Part shown: positions 9,460 to 22,394 of the stretch, piece after piece
How positions within the stretch are numbered: the first letter of the stretch is position 1
Layout: each line of letters starts with the position of its first letter
Source: Cannabis sativa
Lineage: Eukaryota; Streptophyta; Magnoliopsida; Rosales; Cannabaceae
Reading direction: 5' to 3'
Assembly: GCF_029168945.1 (NCBI RefSeq)
Contig: NC_083601.1
Span: 73,831,595-73,895,594, forward strand
Length of the DNA stretch: 64,000 nt
Made by a program: the position numbers and the translations under genes
Notes under the pieces: model-generated
What the model was told of the DNA's origin: nothing
The model's input: only the letters and a program-made list of their open reading frames with translations
Databases searched by the model: none

Positions 9460-11189
9460 ACTCAGATGAGTTGGATCAGCAAGCTGGACCAAGGGTGAAA
9501 TCGTCCAGATGAGGATGAAGCTCTTCAATTTATTTTGAATTAATTGTTTTAGTTTAAAGACAATTTGGATTTCAAATTTTAGTTAGGGATATTTATCCCT
9601 GTTTCTCTCATATTGTTGTAATACATTTTTTTTATTAATAAAGTTTATTATTTTCGAAATTCACTATTGCAATTTATGAGATTGAGCTTCATTTAATTTT
9701 ATCTTCATCAATTATTACCACATTATATTTGTATGTTTGTATGTGTAAGTGTTTTTATTATTGATGCAAATTCTATAATATTTACAACTCTTCATAGAGT
9801 TATATTAAATAAACAATAGAAACTATTTCTATGTTTATTAATAATTGTTAATTCTCATACAATTATTAAGAATTTGTTTAATAAAAGGATCTTTTGATCT
9901 GATAGGGGTGGAGAAAAGTTAAGAAAACTATGCAGTTCAACGATCTTTTATATCTAATGAACTCTGGATAGTATTCAACTCCACATAAACTCTATCACAC
10001 TTAGAGAATCATGATCTTTACAACCTTTAGGGGTGGATCATAATCGCTATATACTTAGGGGTGGAGGTTATCCATAGTACCCTATATGTATATTCTTAGG
10101 GGTGGAGTCTATTCCACAATTCCCTATGTAACACATATCTTCTTTAAACATGGAAGTAATATAATGGGTCAGCTATTGTCAATATAAATTCTTGATCTTG
10201 ATTGTATGTTCCATTTCGATTTTACTGTTGTAAGTAAAAGTTTGATACCTTTGAAAGTTCTTTGTTAAAGTTTCACACTACCTTAATTGAGTGGGAGAAT
10301 TTTAAAGTTCTATACCCATCTTTATTAGGTTGATACTTGTGATAGGTACTTAAGAACACTAATGAAAAGCGAATCTAACCATTCACATGGATAGGAATAG
10401 CTTATCGGAATTATGAGAATAAGATAAAGAACTCTAGTTCAGTCCATTCGAATGACTTGAACCAAGAATTCTCAATCCTCATAAAATTTGATGGTATCTT
10501 AATTTTGATTACTTTATCTCTGGCATGTATTTTTCACTTCAAAATACTAGTCTGCTATGTTGATGACTTAGTCTTAACTTAAAGTTTCAGACTAATACAA
10601 AAGTCACAACTAGGTAACTCTCTAAACAATCAGAGGTTAAAAGTATTATTTAACCAGACATCTGCTATTGAGTGGGAGCTATCTGAGATGTAATCAAATA
10701 GGGAACATTAGAAGATATTCAAGAAGGATTTATGAAAGTGATCTATATGTTAGATATTAAGGAACTGTGTATCAGTTGTCCTTGTATCTCACCATCTAAT
10801 TTCGAAATTCTTCAGATGGTGCTTACTTTGGGGGTGGAGGAATTATTGTATAATAATTCAAGCTCTACCAGAGAAGAATTATAACTTTGTGTATTCGAAA
10901 TCCAAGAAATTTATATCACTGAAGATAAGTCTACACTGTATTATCTCAATTACATATTTTAAAATATGAGAGATACGTCTTCTGTTAATTCAAATGTACT
11001 TTTAAAACAGTAAAGATTTCAGTATCCCTTGATAAGTAAAGCATATAGTAAAGGATGTTTCATAAGAGTTTTTATGAACTAGTTTCCAGAAGTTTGGGTG
11101 GATTCGAATATACTACACTTGATCTGAAGATCAAGACATCAGATTGACCTACTTGCACAGTTTGTTTTATATTAGTGCAAGTGGGAGTT
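9460..11189 (+). pseudogene. Decayed Copia-1 pol remnant
   Basis: No open frame remains, but short echoes of Copia pol stand in the correct order. Near 9897-9915, GATAGGGGTGGAGAAA recalls the integrase SDRGGEY region. Near 10660-10780, the words around GAGTGGGAG and AACATTAGAAGATATTC recall the RNase H stretch that follows RPDICYAVG in family members. Most intervening codons are deleted. It ends at the polypurine tract before the LTR. Confidence 0.5.
9637..9642 (+). terminator. Poly(A) signal AATAAA after Copia-1 gag
   Basis: AATAAA lies ~180 bp after the spliced gag stop, preceded by the T-rich, TTGTAA-containing stretch at 9611-9636. With the upstream intron it could end a short gag-only transcript. 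AATAAA is common in AT-rich DNA, so this is suggestive only. Confidence 0.35.
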
Positions 11190-13090
11190 TGTTGGGTTTT
11201 ATGCCCTAAATAAAACTCTTTACAATCTGATTAGTTATCAACATAAGAAATTTGAAGTGATTGATGTTTGCATGAATTCTACATGCTAATGGTTTAATAT
11301 GTTTATTACATTCATACACACAAAATCAATTAAATCCAGATCATATGTTTATTCACAATTACAGTATCGCCAACACAGTGGAATGTGATTGTGATCATAT
11401 GAATCAAAAGACTTGGTCCCTGTTTCATCAGTGTTATTGGGTTTACACTAATGTGATAATCAGCGATGATGTATACTTACACTTGGAGTAAGTGTTATGT
11501 TCTTTCCAGGACATTAGTAAAGTATACTAGTTTTGAATGTATGGAGTATACATTGGACTGGACCGATATTGCAACTAAGTTAAGATATTACAAACTTACC
11601 GTTATACATATCTTTCCAAGTCAATATCAGTAGTTGATCTTAAGATTAAAAGAATCTAAATCCTGATATGCTTAGGCTCAACTCAGGAGTGCTATTCATG
11701 TTCTTTGATTTATTAGTTAAGTCTACTTTTGGGTCAGGGTGATACGTATATTTTGGGAACATGATAGTATGATTGAGTGGGAGTGCTGAACATAAATATG
11801 GAATCTATAGCTTCTACTGGTGTATAGAAGTCAAGTGATGATTCCCTTCGAGGTTAGAAAATAGAAGTAAATGGATGAGCTCTTGTTTATTTGACTAATT
11901 ATTAGATCACTAAACACCATTTACAGGTAGCTAAGTGTTTTAAGGGGCAAAATACATTGAGGGGTGAGAACGGTAAAGAAATCCCATCTCGATGTAGATC
12001 ATCTATATAGAGGATCTTTAAATCACAATAAGATTATTACAATGGTTAAATGAGATAGTATATTGATATCGTGGAACATACAATATGCTCTATATAAGTC
12101 TGAGAGTGCAATTCTAAGTTCTAAAAGTGGATTCAACGAAGAATTAATAAGTAGGAATTTACTTGGTAAATTTGGTTCACTTATTGGAAGCTCAGCATAT
12201 AGATCCATGGTCCCCATTCTAGTTGAGAACATTCTGCTTGTAAGACTCATTAATTGATTCGTGATTGATCAATTATAATTCTAAAGTTAGACTATGTCTA
12301 ATTTTATGAATTTTCACTGAGCAGGGGTGAAATTGTAAAGAAAAGAGTTTCTAGGTTTATTTATTTATTAATGGACTTTATATGTCTAATTAATAATTAA
12401 ATTAAATGACAATATTATTTAATAATCTATTTTAGTTATTAAATAATTAGTTTTGGCATTTAAAAGGTTAGAATTGGAAAATTGGCGTTTTTGAGAAAAT
12501 AGAGATAAATTTGGTAAAACTGCAAAATCAAGTGAGGCCCAATACTACACCATGGCTGGCCACTTATTGTGGGTTTTCAAATTAATATTTTCATTATTTT
12601 AATGCCAAATAATTCCTAACCTAAACCTAGTAGTTGCCTATAAATAGAAAGTGATGGCTCAGTCAAATCAACAAGTTTTCAGATCAACTTTCTGACAGAA
12701 ATTTCTCTCTTCAGAAAAACTGAGTCTTCTCCACTTTCTATACCTGGCCGAAATCATCTCTCTCTTTTCCCTTCATCAATTTCGTGACCCTAGTGAAAGA
12801 GTGAGTGCCCACACACAGCAAGCAGTAACTCAATCATAGATTGGAAGACTGTGAAGGATCAAACTTGAAGTAGAAGGACATTCGGGCTCAGATCTTGATG
12901 ATACTCTGCTACAGAAAGGATACAAGGGTTAGAGATCTGAGTGGAAGGAGACATTAATTCCGCTGCATCAATGTAAGGTTTTCTTAACTTTATATGTGTT
13001 TAATTTATCGTTTTAGAAAGTTCATATTTAGGGTGTTTAAACAACATACTTGTGAGTAGATCTAAGATCCTGGTAAAATATAATCCAACA
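11190..13090 (+). repeat. Copia-1 3' LTR
   Basis: A 1901-bp LTR begins TGTTGGGTTTTATGCCC and ends ATAATCCAACA, matching the Copia-2 and Copia-3 LTRs with substantial divergence. The TATA box TATAAATA is at 12639-12646, with pyrimidine-rich transcript-start DNA downstream. Confidence 0.9.
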
Positions 13091-13544
13091 CTTTAAGCAA
13101 TAATATAAATGACACACAGGTTACGCAAATACTTTCGTTTCACATAAAACCTAGATTATCCAATTTTAGCATTCTCAATTCTCACTTTTCAGATTTTGAA
13201 TTGAGATCATAGAACATGTAGAAGGTGATCAATCTTAAACATAGAATTACACACAAATATAGATAATTTCACAAACAAGATAAAAAGAATGGCAATTATC
13301 ATTAACTAAGCAAAAACTTTAATCAACATTCATCGTCTTTCCCAATTGGGAATTTAGTTCATAAAAACCATACTAACATCCATAATTAAATCTAGAATAG
13401 AAATTAACATAGAGAAATTCAAGAGTTAAGAAAGAACTAGTTGGTGATTGCGCTCCCGATCGTCACAATAGCTTCCTCTCCTCCTTCATTCACTTTTCGG
13501 GGCTGATTTCTGATAATTTTTGTCATAAAAGTCGAGTCCCTTAT
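13091..13544. other. Distal Tat-2 segment, continuous with 22395 onwards
   Basis: No gene is seen in ~450 bp of AT-rich DNA. Its last five bases, CTTAT (13540-13544), are the Tekay target duplication, so before that insertion it joined 22395. It may be the Tat-2 3' LTR or flanking DNA. The matching 5' LTR is not in the window, so this cannot be tested here. Confidence 0.4.
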
Positions 13545-15779
13545 TGTAACACCCTAACTAACATAGGCGTATTACGTGATTTTTAAACATGCTGTGCAGC
13601 TCGTTGCTAATCAACGAGGTTTATGGAAAACGTGATTAATTAAAAATTTTGCTTTTTAATTAAACTTATAAAATAATATTACAAAAGACTCGGGATCCCG
13701 ATTACAAAATCATTTACAAAAGTTTACTGTTCATACAAAATAATTGTCGACAGATAAACGTACAACCTTCATAAGCTCGCTCACGGTCCATCAGCTCTAG
13801 CCTTGCCTTTACCTACACATAAACGTAGAACTGTGAGTCGACAGACTCAGTAAGAAAAGCATAATAATACTCATACATAAATCTCGGTCATGATCAGACG
13901 CCCATACCCCTGATCATAACCCTAACTGCCGTGTCCAACACGATACTGAGTCCCACTACTGTCGTGTCCAACACGGTACTGAGTTCTGAACGTTCATAGG
14001 GACGGTACTATTGACACGTAATAGCCTGATCGGTCAAACCGGTCATACTCCGGCTGCTAGTCATACTCCAGCCTGTACCGACGTGTTACTATATCCACCT
14101 GATCGGTCGAACCGGTCATACTCCGGCTGCTGGTCATACTCCAGCCTGTACCGACGGGATACGTCAATAGTACGGAACCACCAACCAAGTGTCAGCGTGA
14201 TCGGTCAAACCAGTCATACTCCGGCTGCTGGTCATACTCCAGCCTGTACCGATGTGACATGGTTGGATGGTTCGAAGCCAACATCCATAACTAATGTAAT
14301 CTAACAGGCTTCCTACATGCACGCTAAACATGTAATCTACATATGCATACTGTTATACTAATCTTACCTGGATTCCGAATTCAGGTGTGCCGGTCAACCT
14401 GACTGGAACTTTAATCGCGCTACGGACATGTGCTCCTAAACCATAAAAATCACAACACTATAAGTGACACGCTAAATCACTTCCCGGGGACTTAAACTAG
14501 GAACTAAAAGTTTCCCTATCGATAAAAAGCATGGCAATACCCCTTAAAACATAAAAACGAGGAAAACTAGGGTCCCTGAATTTTCCCCAACCGGTAGACC
14601 GGTTGCCCAACTGGAATTCCGGTTCTGGGAAAATTCAGAACCCCATCCGGAATTCCGGATGCACAACCAGAATTCCGGTTCCTCGCAGGCAGCAAACTCA
14701 AATTTTCATAACTTGCTCAAATCAACTCCAAATCAATTCAAACCTTCCAGACCTACTCCATATAACCCCTAGAACATTTCTAAGGCAGCAAAACTACCCA
14801 GATTGCACATAATCACAAATCACCATTAAAGCTCAAGCTTTGAGTTCTAAACTCAAACTTGAGCAAACCTAGCTAACATGCAATCAAACCAGCTTGAATC
14901 TACTTAAACAAGCATAATATAGCCTCTGAAAACAATTAAAAACATCAACAACAACACAACAACAGATTCAAGACGTTTCTTTCAAAAATCATATATTTTG
15001 CATAGAAAAACCATAGCTTGCTCAACCTAAGAATCATGCTTCAAAAACAACTCCAACAACCTTAATTTAACAGAATCTAACCACAAAACACAAGAAGAAC
15101 TACAACCAAATAATCATGCATGCATAACACTTAATTCATCAAAATTCAACAATTTTTAAAGAAACGAGGAAGAGGAGCTAACCTAGCTTGAAGAATGCTT
15201 AGATTGGAAGAGAAATTGCTTGAAATTCAAAGAAAGAATCCAGCTCCTTGCACACACACACCCAGCCGAGAGAGAGAGGAAAAGAGAGAGTGGTTTTTGG
15301 AAATTTTTTTCTAAGTGTTGATTTTTGAAAAAAGAAATAAAAGCCACATAGCATATATCACTCATTTCAGCCAAAAAAACAATAAAATAAACATTTATTT
15401 TCAATTAATAAAATCACTAAAGAGAAAATATCATTAGGGCAAAAAGACCATTTTGCCCCTCCACACCAAAATCACATAAATCACACTAAAGGGGTATTTT
15501 TGGGAAATTCTAAATTCCCGGCCATTCCCGACATTCCCAATGCCAAATAACCCGTCCCAAACTACTAACATACTAAGTTGTGATTTCTACTGAGCCAAAC
15601 ACCGGGTTCCAAAATACCGGGCACCGGAAGCAAAATTATGCAAACTACTACATGACATAAAAATGCATCTCTGAATTCAATAAATAAAAGTATAATAAAT
15701 TATTTAAATAGCTATAAATAATTTTCATAATTAATCATAATTAACTGCTAATTTCCAAATTAACTAAGCGGTCTTTACA
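13545..15779 (-). repeat. Tekay 3' LTR
   Basis: This is a 2235-bp LTR. It carries three ~58-bp units built on CTGATCGGTC...GGTCATACTCC...GCCTGTACCGACG at 14026-14083, 14098-14156 and 14197-14253. Relative to the other LTR it lacks ~63 bp after TAATTGTCG (near 13745), which explains the length difference. Confidence 0.9.
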
Positions 15780-15797
15780 ACTATTCCCCCCTTAAAA
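15780..15797 (-). other. Tekay polypurine tract
   Basis: On the minus strand the bases read CTTTTAAGGGGGGAATAG just before the 3' LTR start. This is the expected primer for plus-strand DNA synthesis. It overlaps the end of the chromodomain-like coding tail. Confidence 0.75.
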
Positions 15798-18700
15798 GGA
15801 TTTCGTTCCCGAAATCTAACCTGAATAACTCTGGATATTGAGCTCTCATATCTGACTCTAGCTCCCAGGTGGCTTCCTCCACCTTGCTGTTTCTCCAGAG
15901 AACCTTGACCAAAGCTATGGTCTTATTCCGAAGGACTTTATCCTTTCTATCCAGGATCTGCACCGTCGTTCTTCATAAGTCATGTCCGGTCGTTAGCTTC
16001 TAGGCTCTCATAACTGAGTATATGAGAGGGGTCTGAAACGTATTTTCTCAACATCGAGACATGGAATACGTTGTGAACTGCTGATAAAGTTGGAGGCAAT
16101 GCTAACCGATATGCCACTTGACCTATCTTCTCGAGAATCTCGAAAGGTCCTGTAAATCTAGGGCATAACTTGCCTCTTTTCCCGAAACGTTTGATCCCAT
16201 TCATCGGAGATACCCGTAAAAACACATGGTCCCCTACTTGGAACTCAACATCTCTGCGTTTTGGATCTGCGTAACTCTTCTGTCTGCTCTGTGAGGCAAG
16301 CATTCTAGCTTTTATCTTCTCTATTGCCTCATTGGTCCGCTGCACTGATTCTGGACCAAGGTATTTCCTCTCCCCTGTCTCATCCCAGTGAATGGGAGAT
16401 CTACACTTTCTATCGTATAACGGTTCATAGGGAGCCATCCCTATCGTATGAGCCTTCAAAATCCATGACACAGGCTCGCAACATGCCCTCCAATATCTGA
16501 ATTGTCCTTTCGGACTGACCATCTGTCTGAGGATGGAATGTTGTACTAAATTTCAGCTTTGTACCCATTGCTCGCTGTAAACTTTGCCAAAATTTGGAGG
16601 TGAACTTCGGATCCCTATTCGAAACTATAGACTTCGGTACCCCGTGAAGTCTTACTATCTCTCTGACATACAACTCTGCCAACTGATCCACTGAAAATGT
16701 CGTTCTAACCGGCAGAAAAATGAGCAGATTTCGTAAATCGATCCACCACTACCCAGATGGAATCAAACAAACCCGTGGTCCTAGGTAACCCGATCACAAA
16801 ATCCATCGTGATATCTTCCCACTTCCATTCTGGTAGGGTTAGAGGTTGCAACAACTCTGCTGGTCTTTGATGTTCAGCCTTAATCTGCTGACAAGTGAGG
16901 CATCTCGATACGAATTCTACCAAATTCTTCTTCATACCGCTCCACCAGAAGTACGGTTTCAAATCTTGGTACATCTTAGTGGTGCCGGGATGCAGAGAAT
17001 ACGGGGTAGAATGAGCCTCCTCAAAGATCTCATTCCTAAGTTCCACACTATTCGGAACACAAACCCTAGCTTTATACAAAAGCATCCCGTTATCTGACAC
17101 TGAAAAATCCTTGGCTTGACCAGCCAACACCTCATCTCTGATCTTCACTAACTCTGGATCTGTCATCTGAGCGACTTTTATTCTTTCCAGCAGGTCAGAT
17201 TGCAGCGTTAAGTTGTGAAGCTGACCTACCACAAACTCAACGCTTGATCTAACCATATCCTCTGCTAGCTGAGGTGAGATCTGAACCATACTAGCTACTT
17301 GCCCGGGACCCTTTCTGCTCAGGGCATTGGCCACTACATTGGCCTTCCTAGGGTGATAAAGGATCTCACAGTCGTAATCTTTCACTAATTCCAACCAACG
17401 TCTCTGTCTCATGTTCAAATCTTTCTGAGTAAAGAAATACTTGAGACTTTTATGGTCGGTATAGATTTCACACCTTTCTCCGTAAAGGTAATGCCGCCAA
17501 ATCTTCAATGCAAAAAACCACTGCGGCCAACTCTAGATCATGAGTCGGGTATCGCTGTTCGTAATCCTTTAACTGACGAGAGGCATAAGCGATAACCCGA
17601 TCGGCCTGCATCAATACACACCCCAAACCCTGTTTGGATGCGTCACAATAAACTACGAACTTCTTCTTGTCTAAAGGTAAAGCTAGCACTGGAGCGGTAA
17701 TCAACCTCTGCTTTAGCTCCTGAAAACTAGCTTCGCACTTGTCTGACCAAATAAATCGCTGATTCTTCTTTGTAAGCTCGGTTAGGGGCATAGAAATTTT
17801 TGAGAACCCTTCCACGAACCTACGGTAGTACCCAGCTAAACCCAAGAAGCTTCTGATCTCTGTCACTGTCTTCGGTCTCGGCCAATCCCTGACGGATTCG
17901 ATCTTCCCGGGATCTACCTTGATCCCATCTTTGCTCACAATGTGCCCTAGGAAGGACACCTGAGATAGCCAGAATTCACATTTCTTGAACTTGGCATAAA
18001 GCTTGTGTTCCCGAAGCCGTTACAGTACCATCTGAAGATGTAATTCATGCTCCTCTTCTGATTGAGAGTACACGAGGATGTCGTCGATAAACACAATCAC
18101 ACAGATATCGAGGAAATCCTTGAATACTCTATTCATCAAGTCCATGAATGCTGCAGGAGCATTGGTTAGTCCGAATGACATAACCAGAAATTTGCAATGT
18201 CCATACCTAGTGCGGAAAGCCGTCTTCGGAATGTCCTCCTCTCGGATTCTCAACTGATGATAACCCGAACGGAGATCAATCTTAGAAAAGACCGTCTTCC
18301 CCTGAAGCTGATCGAACAAATCATCGATCCTAAGTAATGGATATTTATTCTTCACCGTCAGCTTGTTCAATTCTCTGTAGTCGATGCACATCCTCATAGA
18401 TCCATCCTTTTTCTTGACGAATAAAACCGGGGCTCCCCAGGGTGACACACTGGGCCGAATAAACCCTATGTCAAGCAACCCTTGAAGCTGAATCTTTAAC
18501 TCCTTAAGTTCAGCTGGAGCCATTCTATATGGGGCTTTGGAAACTAGTTCCACCCCTGGTGCCAAGTCTATCTCAAAGTCAATCTCCCGCTGAGGTGGTA
18601 ACCCTGGAAGTTCTTCGGGAAAAACATCCAAAAATTCCTGAACCACCTTGATGTCCTCTGGCCGAATGGTATCTGGCCGAGTGGTGTCCACCACCACGGC

Positions 18701-19072
18701 CAGAAACCCTAAACAACCGCCATGCAATAAATCTCTAGCTGACATGGCCGAGATCACCGGGATCTGAGATCCCTGAACTGAACCAACAAACACAAATGGT
18801 TCTTCACTTTCCGGTTGTAAGATCACCATCTTTCTTTTACAATCAATGCTCACCGAATATTTAGATAGGAAATCCATTCCTAAAATAATATCGAACTCTA
18901 CTAAACTCATCTCTATTGAATCAGCACTTAACTCCCTACCATCTATCCTGATCGGCATAGACCTAATCCACCTGTTGGAGATAACCAACTCTCCGCCAGG
19001 TAATAGGGTTCCAAACCCTGATTCATATCTATCATACGGTCTATCCAATTTATTAGAGATTCTGGCAACCAC
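15781..19072 (-). pseudogene. pol: Tekay pol: RT, RNase H, integrase, chromodomain-like tail; frameshifted
   Basis: Open stretches in order (minus strand) are 19072-18020, 17959-17468, 17508-16705, 16691-16425, 16522-15980 and 15963-15781. The first holds a protease C-terminal part ([13 protein letters not shown]) and RT with [10 protein letters not shown] and the catalytic FIDDIL. The next two hold the RT thumb and RNase H ([26 protein letters not shown]). The integrase shows a CLTCQQIK zinc motif, [11 protein letters not shown] and DGQSERTIQ. The second catalytic Asp appears as Asn (IVSNRDPKF where SDRD is usual). The last piece (VLWRNSKVEEATWELE) is chromodomain-like, thought to steer insertion to heterochromatin. 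The protease DSG active site is not found. At least four frame changes are needed. Confidence 0.88.
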
Positions 19073-19118
19073 ACAAGAACATCCTTGACCTAAACACTCA
19101 CCCGGAGGATGCCTCTTG

Positions 19119-19869
19119 CTAATGAGACACTCCAGTAGGAATAACGGATCTCGACACTACCCTCACGACCGTCTTGATTCTAGTTCCCTCGGAACCTCTT
19201 GTTCTGCCGCGAGCCACCAGATGCAGTGGATGATTTCCTCCTCTAGTCCATGGTCGAACCACTACCTCCCCTGCTGAAACCTGACGTAGGAGGGGTAGGA
19301 GCCCCGCCACATACTGGAGTCCTAATTGATTCCAACATACATCTAACTGCGCCCTCAGCTCACAATGCTTTCTCCACCATTTCAGTATAGGTGATCTTAT
19401 CGTCAGTAGTGATCATCAAGTCATGCTTAATCTTCACATTTAACCCGTCCAGGTACTTATCTTTCTTGTTGAAGTCAGTTGAAACTATTCCCGAGGCTAA
19501 CCTCGCCAACTGATCGAACTGAGTAGTATACTTAGTCACGCTCGTATTCGCACGCTGGGTCAGGTGGGCAAACTCTTTCCTCTTGGCGCTTCTGACCGCC
19601 TCGTTATAATACTTGGCGTTGAAGAGTTCCTGGATCCTTTCCCAGGTCATGGTGGTGACGTCATGAATCTGAGACACCATGTCCCACCAGACAAGAGCGT
19701 CTTCTTGAAGATGGAAAGTGGCACACACCACTCTGTCATACCCAGTGACACCCATAAAATTCAGGATTTTGGTGATCACCGTTAGCCACTGTTCGGCCTT
19801 CATCACATCTAGACCTCCCAGAAAGACCGGAGGTGCTTGCTTTCGGAACCGTTCATACAAGGGTTCCAT
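19119..19869 (-). pseudogene. gag: Tekay gag, truncated
   Basis: The clear part, 19869-19360 (MEPLYERFRKQAPPVFLGG), is a retrotransposon gag capsid domain with AEQWLTVITKI and the aromatic DALVWWDMV. It then breaks. In 19310-19119 only out-of-frame, Arg/Gly-rich remains are seen, and the usual CCHC knuckle is absent. Downstream the protease starts without its active site, so one deletion probably removed the knuckle and the protease N-terminus. Confidence 0.8.
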
Positions 19870-20075
19870 TCACTTTGCCGCTTAAGTTGGAAATTAAAAA
19901 CGAAACATGCGCCTATTCTACTATCAGGCTACTAACATGCATCCTAACAGGCTTTTCTTTTTTCATAAATAAATAAATAAACTACTAAAGCAATAAAGGC
20001 TTACTGAACCGTGAAACGAGCTAACTGCTGATGATGATTGTACATGTCGTGACGATCTTCGGAAGACAACCTGGC

Positions 20076-20088
20076 GGCTCTGATACCA
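20076..20088 (-). other. Tekay primer binding site (initiator Met tRNA)
   Basis: The minus-strand sequence TGGTATCAGAGCC begins three bases after the 5' LTR end. It is complementary to the 3' end of plant initiator methionine tRNA, the usual minus-strand primer of chromoviruses. The 19870-20075 leader has no other feature. Confidence 0.85.
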
Positions 20089-20091
20089 AAT

Positions 20092-22389
20092 TGTAACACC
20101 CTAACTAACATAGGCGTATTACGTGATTTTTAAACATGCTGTGCAGCTCGTTGCTAATCAACGAGGTTTATGGAAAACGTGATTAATTAAAATTTTTGCT
20201 TTTTAATTAAAGTTATAAAATAATATTACAAAAGACTCAGGATCCCGATTACAAAATCATTTACAAAAGTTTACTGTTCATACAAAATAATTGTCGCCTA
20301 GCGACTAGTTACAAAAATAGCCTTGCTGTCCCGAGGATCGTACGCTCCAGGCCTAACCGCCCCGACATGTACAACCTTCATAAGCTCGCTAACGGTCCAT
20401 TAGCTCTAGCCTTGCCTTTACCTACACATAAACGTAGAACTATGAGTCGACAGACTCAGTAAGAAAAGCATAATAATACTCATACATAAATCCCGGTCAT
20501 GATCAGACGCCCATACCCCTGATCATAACCCTAACTGCCGTGTCCAACACGATACAGAGTCCCACTACTACCGTGTCCAACACGGTACTGAGTTCTGAAC
20601 GTTCATAGGGACGGTACTATTGACACGTAACATCCTGATCAGTCGAACTGGTCATACTCCGAATGCTGGTCATACTCCAGCCTGTACCGACGTGTTACTA
20701 TATCCACCGACGGCCGAATCGGCCATACTCCGCCGTCGGTCATACTCCACTCGTACCGACGGGATACGTCAATAGTACGGAACCACCAACCAAGTGTCGG
20801 CTGATCGGCCGAACCGGTCATACTCATTTCTTGGTCATACTCCAGCCTGTACCGACGTGACATGGTTGGATGGTTCGAAGCCAACATACATAACTAATGT
20901 AATCTAACAGGATTCCTACATGCACGCTAAACATGTAATCTACATATGCATACTGTTATACTAATCTTACCTGGATTCCGAATTCAGGTGTGCCGGTCAA
21001 CCTGACTGGAACTTTAACTGCGCGGCGGATTACAGGCTCCTAAACGATAAAAATCACAACACTATAAGTGACACGCTAAATCACTTTCCGGGGACTTAAA
21101 CTAGGAACTAAAAGTTTCCTTATCGATAAAAAGCATGGCAATACCCCTTAAAACATAAAAACGAGGAAAACTAGGGTCCCTGAATTTTCCCCAACCCAGG
21201 TGAGCAAGTTGCCCAACCGGAATTTCTGCCTCGGGAAAATTCAGAACCCCATCCGGAATTCCGGATGCACAATCGGAATTCCGGTTCCTCGCAGGCAGCA
21301 AACTCGAATTTTCATAACTTGCTCAAATCAACTCCAAATCAATTCAAACCTTCCAGACATACTCCATATAACCCCTAGTACATTTCTAAGGCAACAAAAC
21401 TACCCAGATTGCACATAATCATAAATCACCATTAAAGCTCAAGCTTTGAGTTCTAAACTCAAACTTGAGCAAACCTAGCTAACATGCAATCAAACCAGCT
21501 TGAATCTACTTAAACAAGCATAATATAGCCTCTGAAAACAATTAAAAACATCAACAACAACACAACACCAGATTCAAGACGTTTCTTTCAAAAATCATAT
21601 ATTTTGCATAGAAAAACCATAGCTTGCTCAACCTAAGAATCATGCTTCAAAAACAACTCCAACAACCTTAATTTAACAGAATCTAACCACAAAACACAGC
21701 AGCAACCACAACCAAATAATCATGCATGCATAACACTTAATTCATCAAAATTCAACAATTTTTAAAGAAACAAGGAAGAGGAGCTAACCTAGCTTGAAGA
21801 ACGCTTAGATTGGAAGAGAAATTGCTTGAAATTCAAAGAAAGAATCCAGCTCCTTGCACACACACACCCAGCCGAGAGAGAGAGGAAAAGAGAGAGTGGT
21901 TTTTGGAAATTTTTTTCTAAGTGTTGATTTTTGAAAAAAGAAATAAAAGCCACATAGCATATATCACTCATTTCAGCCAAAAAAAAAAACAATAAAATAA
22001 ACATTTATTTTCAATTAATAAAATCACTAAAGACAAAATATCATTGGGGCAAAAAGACCATTTTTCCCCTCCACACAAAAATCACATAAATCACACTAAA
22101 GGGGTCTTTTTGGGAAATTCTAAATTCCCGGCCATTCCCGACATTCCCAATGTCAAATAACCCGTCCCAAACTACTAACATACTAAGTTGTGATTTCTAC
22201 TGAGCCAAACACCGGATTCCAAAATACCGGGCACCGGAAAGAAAAATTATGCAAACTACTACATGACATAAAATGCATCTCTGAATTCAATAAATAACAG
22301 TATAATAAATTATTTAAATAGCTATAAATAATTTTCATAATTAATCATAATTAACTGCTAATTTCCAAATTAACTAAGCGGTCTTTACA
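20092..22389 (-). repeat. Tekay 5' LTR
   Basis: This is a 2298-bp LTR alike to 13545-15779 over its length. The internal tandem units (about 20636-20860) are more diverged than in the other LTR; for example GACGGCCGAATCGGCC replaces the standard unit start. It keeps the ~63-bp piece after TAATTGTCG (near 20294) that the other LTR lacks. Confidence 0.9.
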
Positions 22390-22394
22390 CTTAT

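Larger units (their letters stand above)
7808..13090 (+). mobile_element. Copia-1: Ty1/Copia element, 5' LTR missing here
   Basis: The plus-strand order is a leader segment, gag, decayed pol, a polypurine tract (GCAAGTGGGAGTT) and a 3' LTR at 11190-13090. The leader and LTR match Copia-2 and Copia-3. The 5' LTR and most of the leader are cut off by Tat-1. The 5-bp target duplication would be CTTTA at 13091-13095, with its partner lost or outside the window. Confidence 0.8.
13545..22389 (-). mobile_element. Tekay/Del-type chromovirus (Ty3/Gypsy)
   Basis: LTRs at 20092-22389 (5') and 13545-15779 (3') start TGTAACACCC and end GGTCTTTACA on the plus strand. The 5-bp duplication CTTAT stands at 13540-13544 and 22390-22394. 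The minus strand carries an initiator-Met primer site next to the 5' LTR, gag, RT, RNase H, integrase, a chromodomain-like tail and a G-rich polypurine tract. Several frameshifts and missing protease residues make it defective. Confidence 0.93.

Noticed and set aside
20076..20088. tRNA-like sequences (GCTCTGATACCA) near several LTRs
   Set aside because: They are primer binding sites complementary to the tRNA 3' end; no cloverleaf can be drawn around them.
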